From NCBI GenBank assembly GCA_026197195.1, contig JAPHUG010000096.1, positions 1 to 6,584 of the forward strand: a stretch of DNA of 6,584 nt, written 5' to 3'. Positions 5,780 through 6,584 of this stretch are shown here, piece after piece (position 1 is the stretch's first letter; each line of letters begins with the position of its first letter). The notes beneath the pieces were generated by a model. The model was not told the origin of the DNA and did no database searches. It saw only the letters and a list, made by a program, of their open reading frames with translations. This DNA comes from Sedimenticola sp. GTDB taxonomy: Bacteria; Pseudomonadota; Gammaproteobacteria; Chromatiales; Chromatiaceae. Both the position numbers and the translations under genes were made by a program.

Positions 5780-6584
5780 TTACAGGCGCCAAATCTCGAT
5801 ACCGGCTGAAGAAAACGCCTCCCGGTTCAATTTCGACTTAATATCCATCAGAACCGCTTTTTCATCCATGATTGACTGAAAATCACTGACAGAAAGCGCT
5901 TGATACTGCTCATGCGCGACTGCAAGAATAACCGCCTTGGCTTTGGGAAGGTCACTCCACTGCTTTAGATGTACTCCGTATTCATGGTCGGCCTCTTCTG
6001 GATCGGCCATCGGGTCAGAAATGTGGACATTACAGTGATAGCTTTTTAATTCATCGATAATGTCAACGACCCGCGAATTACGCAGGTCGGGACAGTTCTC
6101 TTTAAACGTCAGTCCCAAAATAACAACATCCGCACCATTTACAGAATGGCCGGCCTTAATCATCCGCTTAACCGTCTGTTCAACGATATATTTACCCATC
6201 CCATCGTTGGTCTTCCTTCCAGCAAGAATAACTTGTGGATGATAGCCAACGGCCTCGGCTTTATAGGTTAAGTAATAGGGATCAACACCGATACAGTGTC
6301 CCCCGACAAGGCCGGGTCTGAAAGGCAGGAAATTCCACTTGGTTCCTGCGGCCTCCAACACATCTACGGTATCAATGTCCATTTTATGAAAAATCATGGA
6401 GAGTTCATTCATCAGCGCTATATTGAGGTCACGCTGTGTATTCTCAATCACTTTTGCGGCTTCAGCTACCTTGATGGTAGCCGCACGGCAGACACCCGCA
6501 GTGACAACACTCTCATAAAGATTAGCAACCAATTCACTGGTTTCTGGTGTGTCGCCTGACACAACCTTGACAATGGTTTCCAGA
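5780..6584 (-). CDS. tviB: UDP-N-acetylhexosamine 6-dehydrogenase (TviB/WbpO type), C-terminal 267 residues
   Basis: The frame is open from the right edge to TAA at 5780-5782, so the N-terminal NAD-binding domain lies outside the window. The family is about 425 residues long, so nearly two thirds is present. It is an NAD-dependent cytosolic enzyme that oxidises C6 of a UDP-N-acetylhexosamine to a uronic acid, a precursor of acidic surface polysaccharide. Visible residues, numbered from the edge: IVKVVSGDTPE near 4-14, KVIENTQRDLNIALMNEL at 44-61 with the conserved Lys44 and Asn48, FRPGLVGGHCIGVDPYYL at 88-105 with catalytic Cys97 and Asp101, and LTFKENCPDLRNSR at 158-171, the UDP-sugar-binding end domain. 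The FRPGLVGGHCIGVDPYYL block and the FKENCPDLRN block closely match Salmonella TviB as I recall it, rather than plain UDP-glucose dehydrogenase. UDP-GlcNAc or UDP-GalNAc as substrate cannot be decided. It ends a minus-strand transcript at the adjoining terminator. Confidence 0.88.
   Translation of the reverse strand, partial: LETIVKVVSGDTPETSELVANLYESVVTAGVCRAATIKVAEAAKVIENTQRDLNIALMNELSMIFHKMDIDTVDVLEAAGTKWNFLPFRPGLVGGHCIGVDPYYLTYKAEAVGYHPQVILAGRKTNDGMGKYIVEQTVKRMIKAGHSVNGADVVILGLTFKENCPDLRNSRVVDIIDELKSYHCNVHISDPMADPEEADHEYGVHLKQWSDLPKAKAVILAVAHEQYQALSVSDFQSIMDEKAVLMDIKSKLNREAFSSAGIEIWRL

Noticed and set aside
5113..6559. Short ORFs opposite the soluble ATPase and the dehydrogenase
   Set aside because: They lie wholly within strongly supported coding regions on the other strand and show no protein-family features.

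Overview
The window looks like chromosomal DNA of a Gram-negative bacterium, most likely a gammaproteobacterium. The reasons are a DUF1631-family protein, ExeA/GspA-type AAA ATPases, a periplasmic OmpA-like peptidoglycan-binding domain and a TviB-type nucleotide-sugar dehydrogenase. Base composition is moderate (GC roughly in the mid-40s by eye). I see no insertion sequence, tRNA, rRNA or CRISPR array.

Layout. (1) 1-1679, minus: the first 559 codons of a DUF1631 protein whose C-terminus lies beyond the left edge. (2) 1755-4211, minus: an 818-residue inner-membrane protein with an N-terminal AAA ATPase of the ExeA / PEP-CTERM-locus ATPase type, an acidic linker, one transmembrane helix, a long periplasmic linker and a C-terminal OmpA-like domain. 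(3) 4212-4873: a 662-bp region between divergent genes with no convincing gene but several small dyads, short repeats and candidate promoters. (4) 4874-5713, plus: a 279-residue soluble paralogue of the ATPase domain, aligning without gaps and about 41% identical by hand count. (5) 5714-5779: a short convergent gap holding a minus-strand intrinsic terminator. (6) 5780-6584, minus: the C-terminal 267 residues of a TviB/WbpO-type UDP-N-acetylhexosamine 6-dehydrogenase, cut by the right edge.

How it may work together. The dehydrogenase makes an acidic sugar nucleotide for a surface polysaccharide. ATPases of this exact type (MYESFY start, GxPGTGKT Walker A, IDEAQ Walker B) are known from exosortase/PEP-CTERM exopolysaccharide loci and, more distantly, from the ExeAB secretin-assembly system. 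The window therefore probably covers the edge of an exopolysaccharide/exosortase-type locus: the dehydrogenase operon ends at the terminator, and next to it are two divergent ATPases, one anchored to the envelope through TM and OmpA domains and one soluble. The soluble copy has changes at several conserved positions, so a regulatory or heteromeric partner role is plausible but unproven. No exosortase, PEP-CTERM protein or polysaccharide exporter is visible, so the locus assignment is inference.
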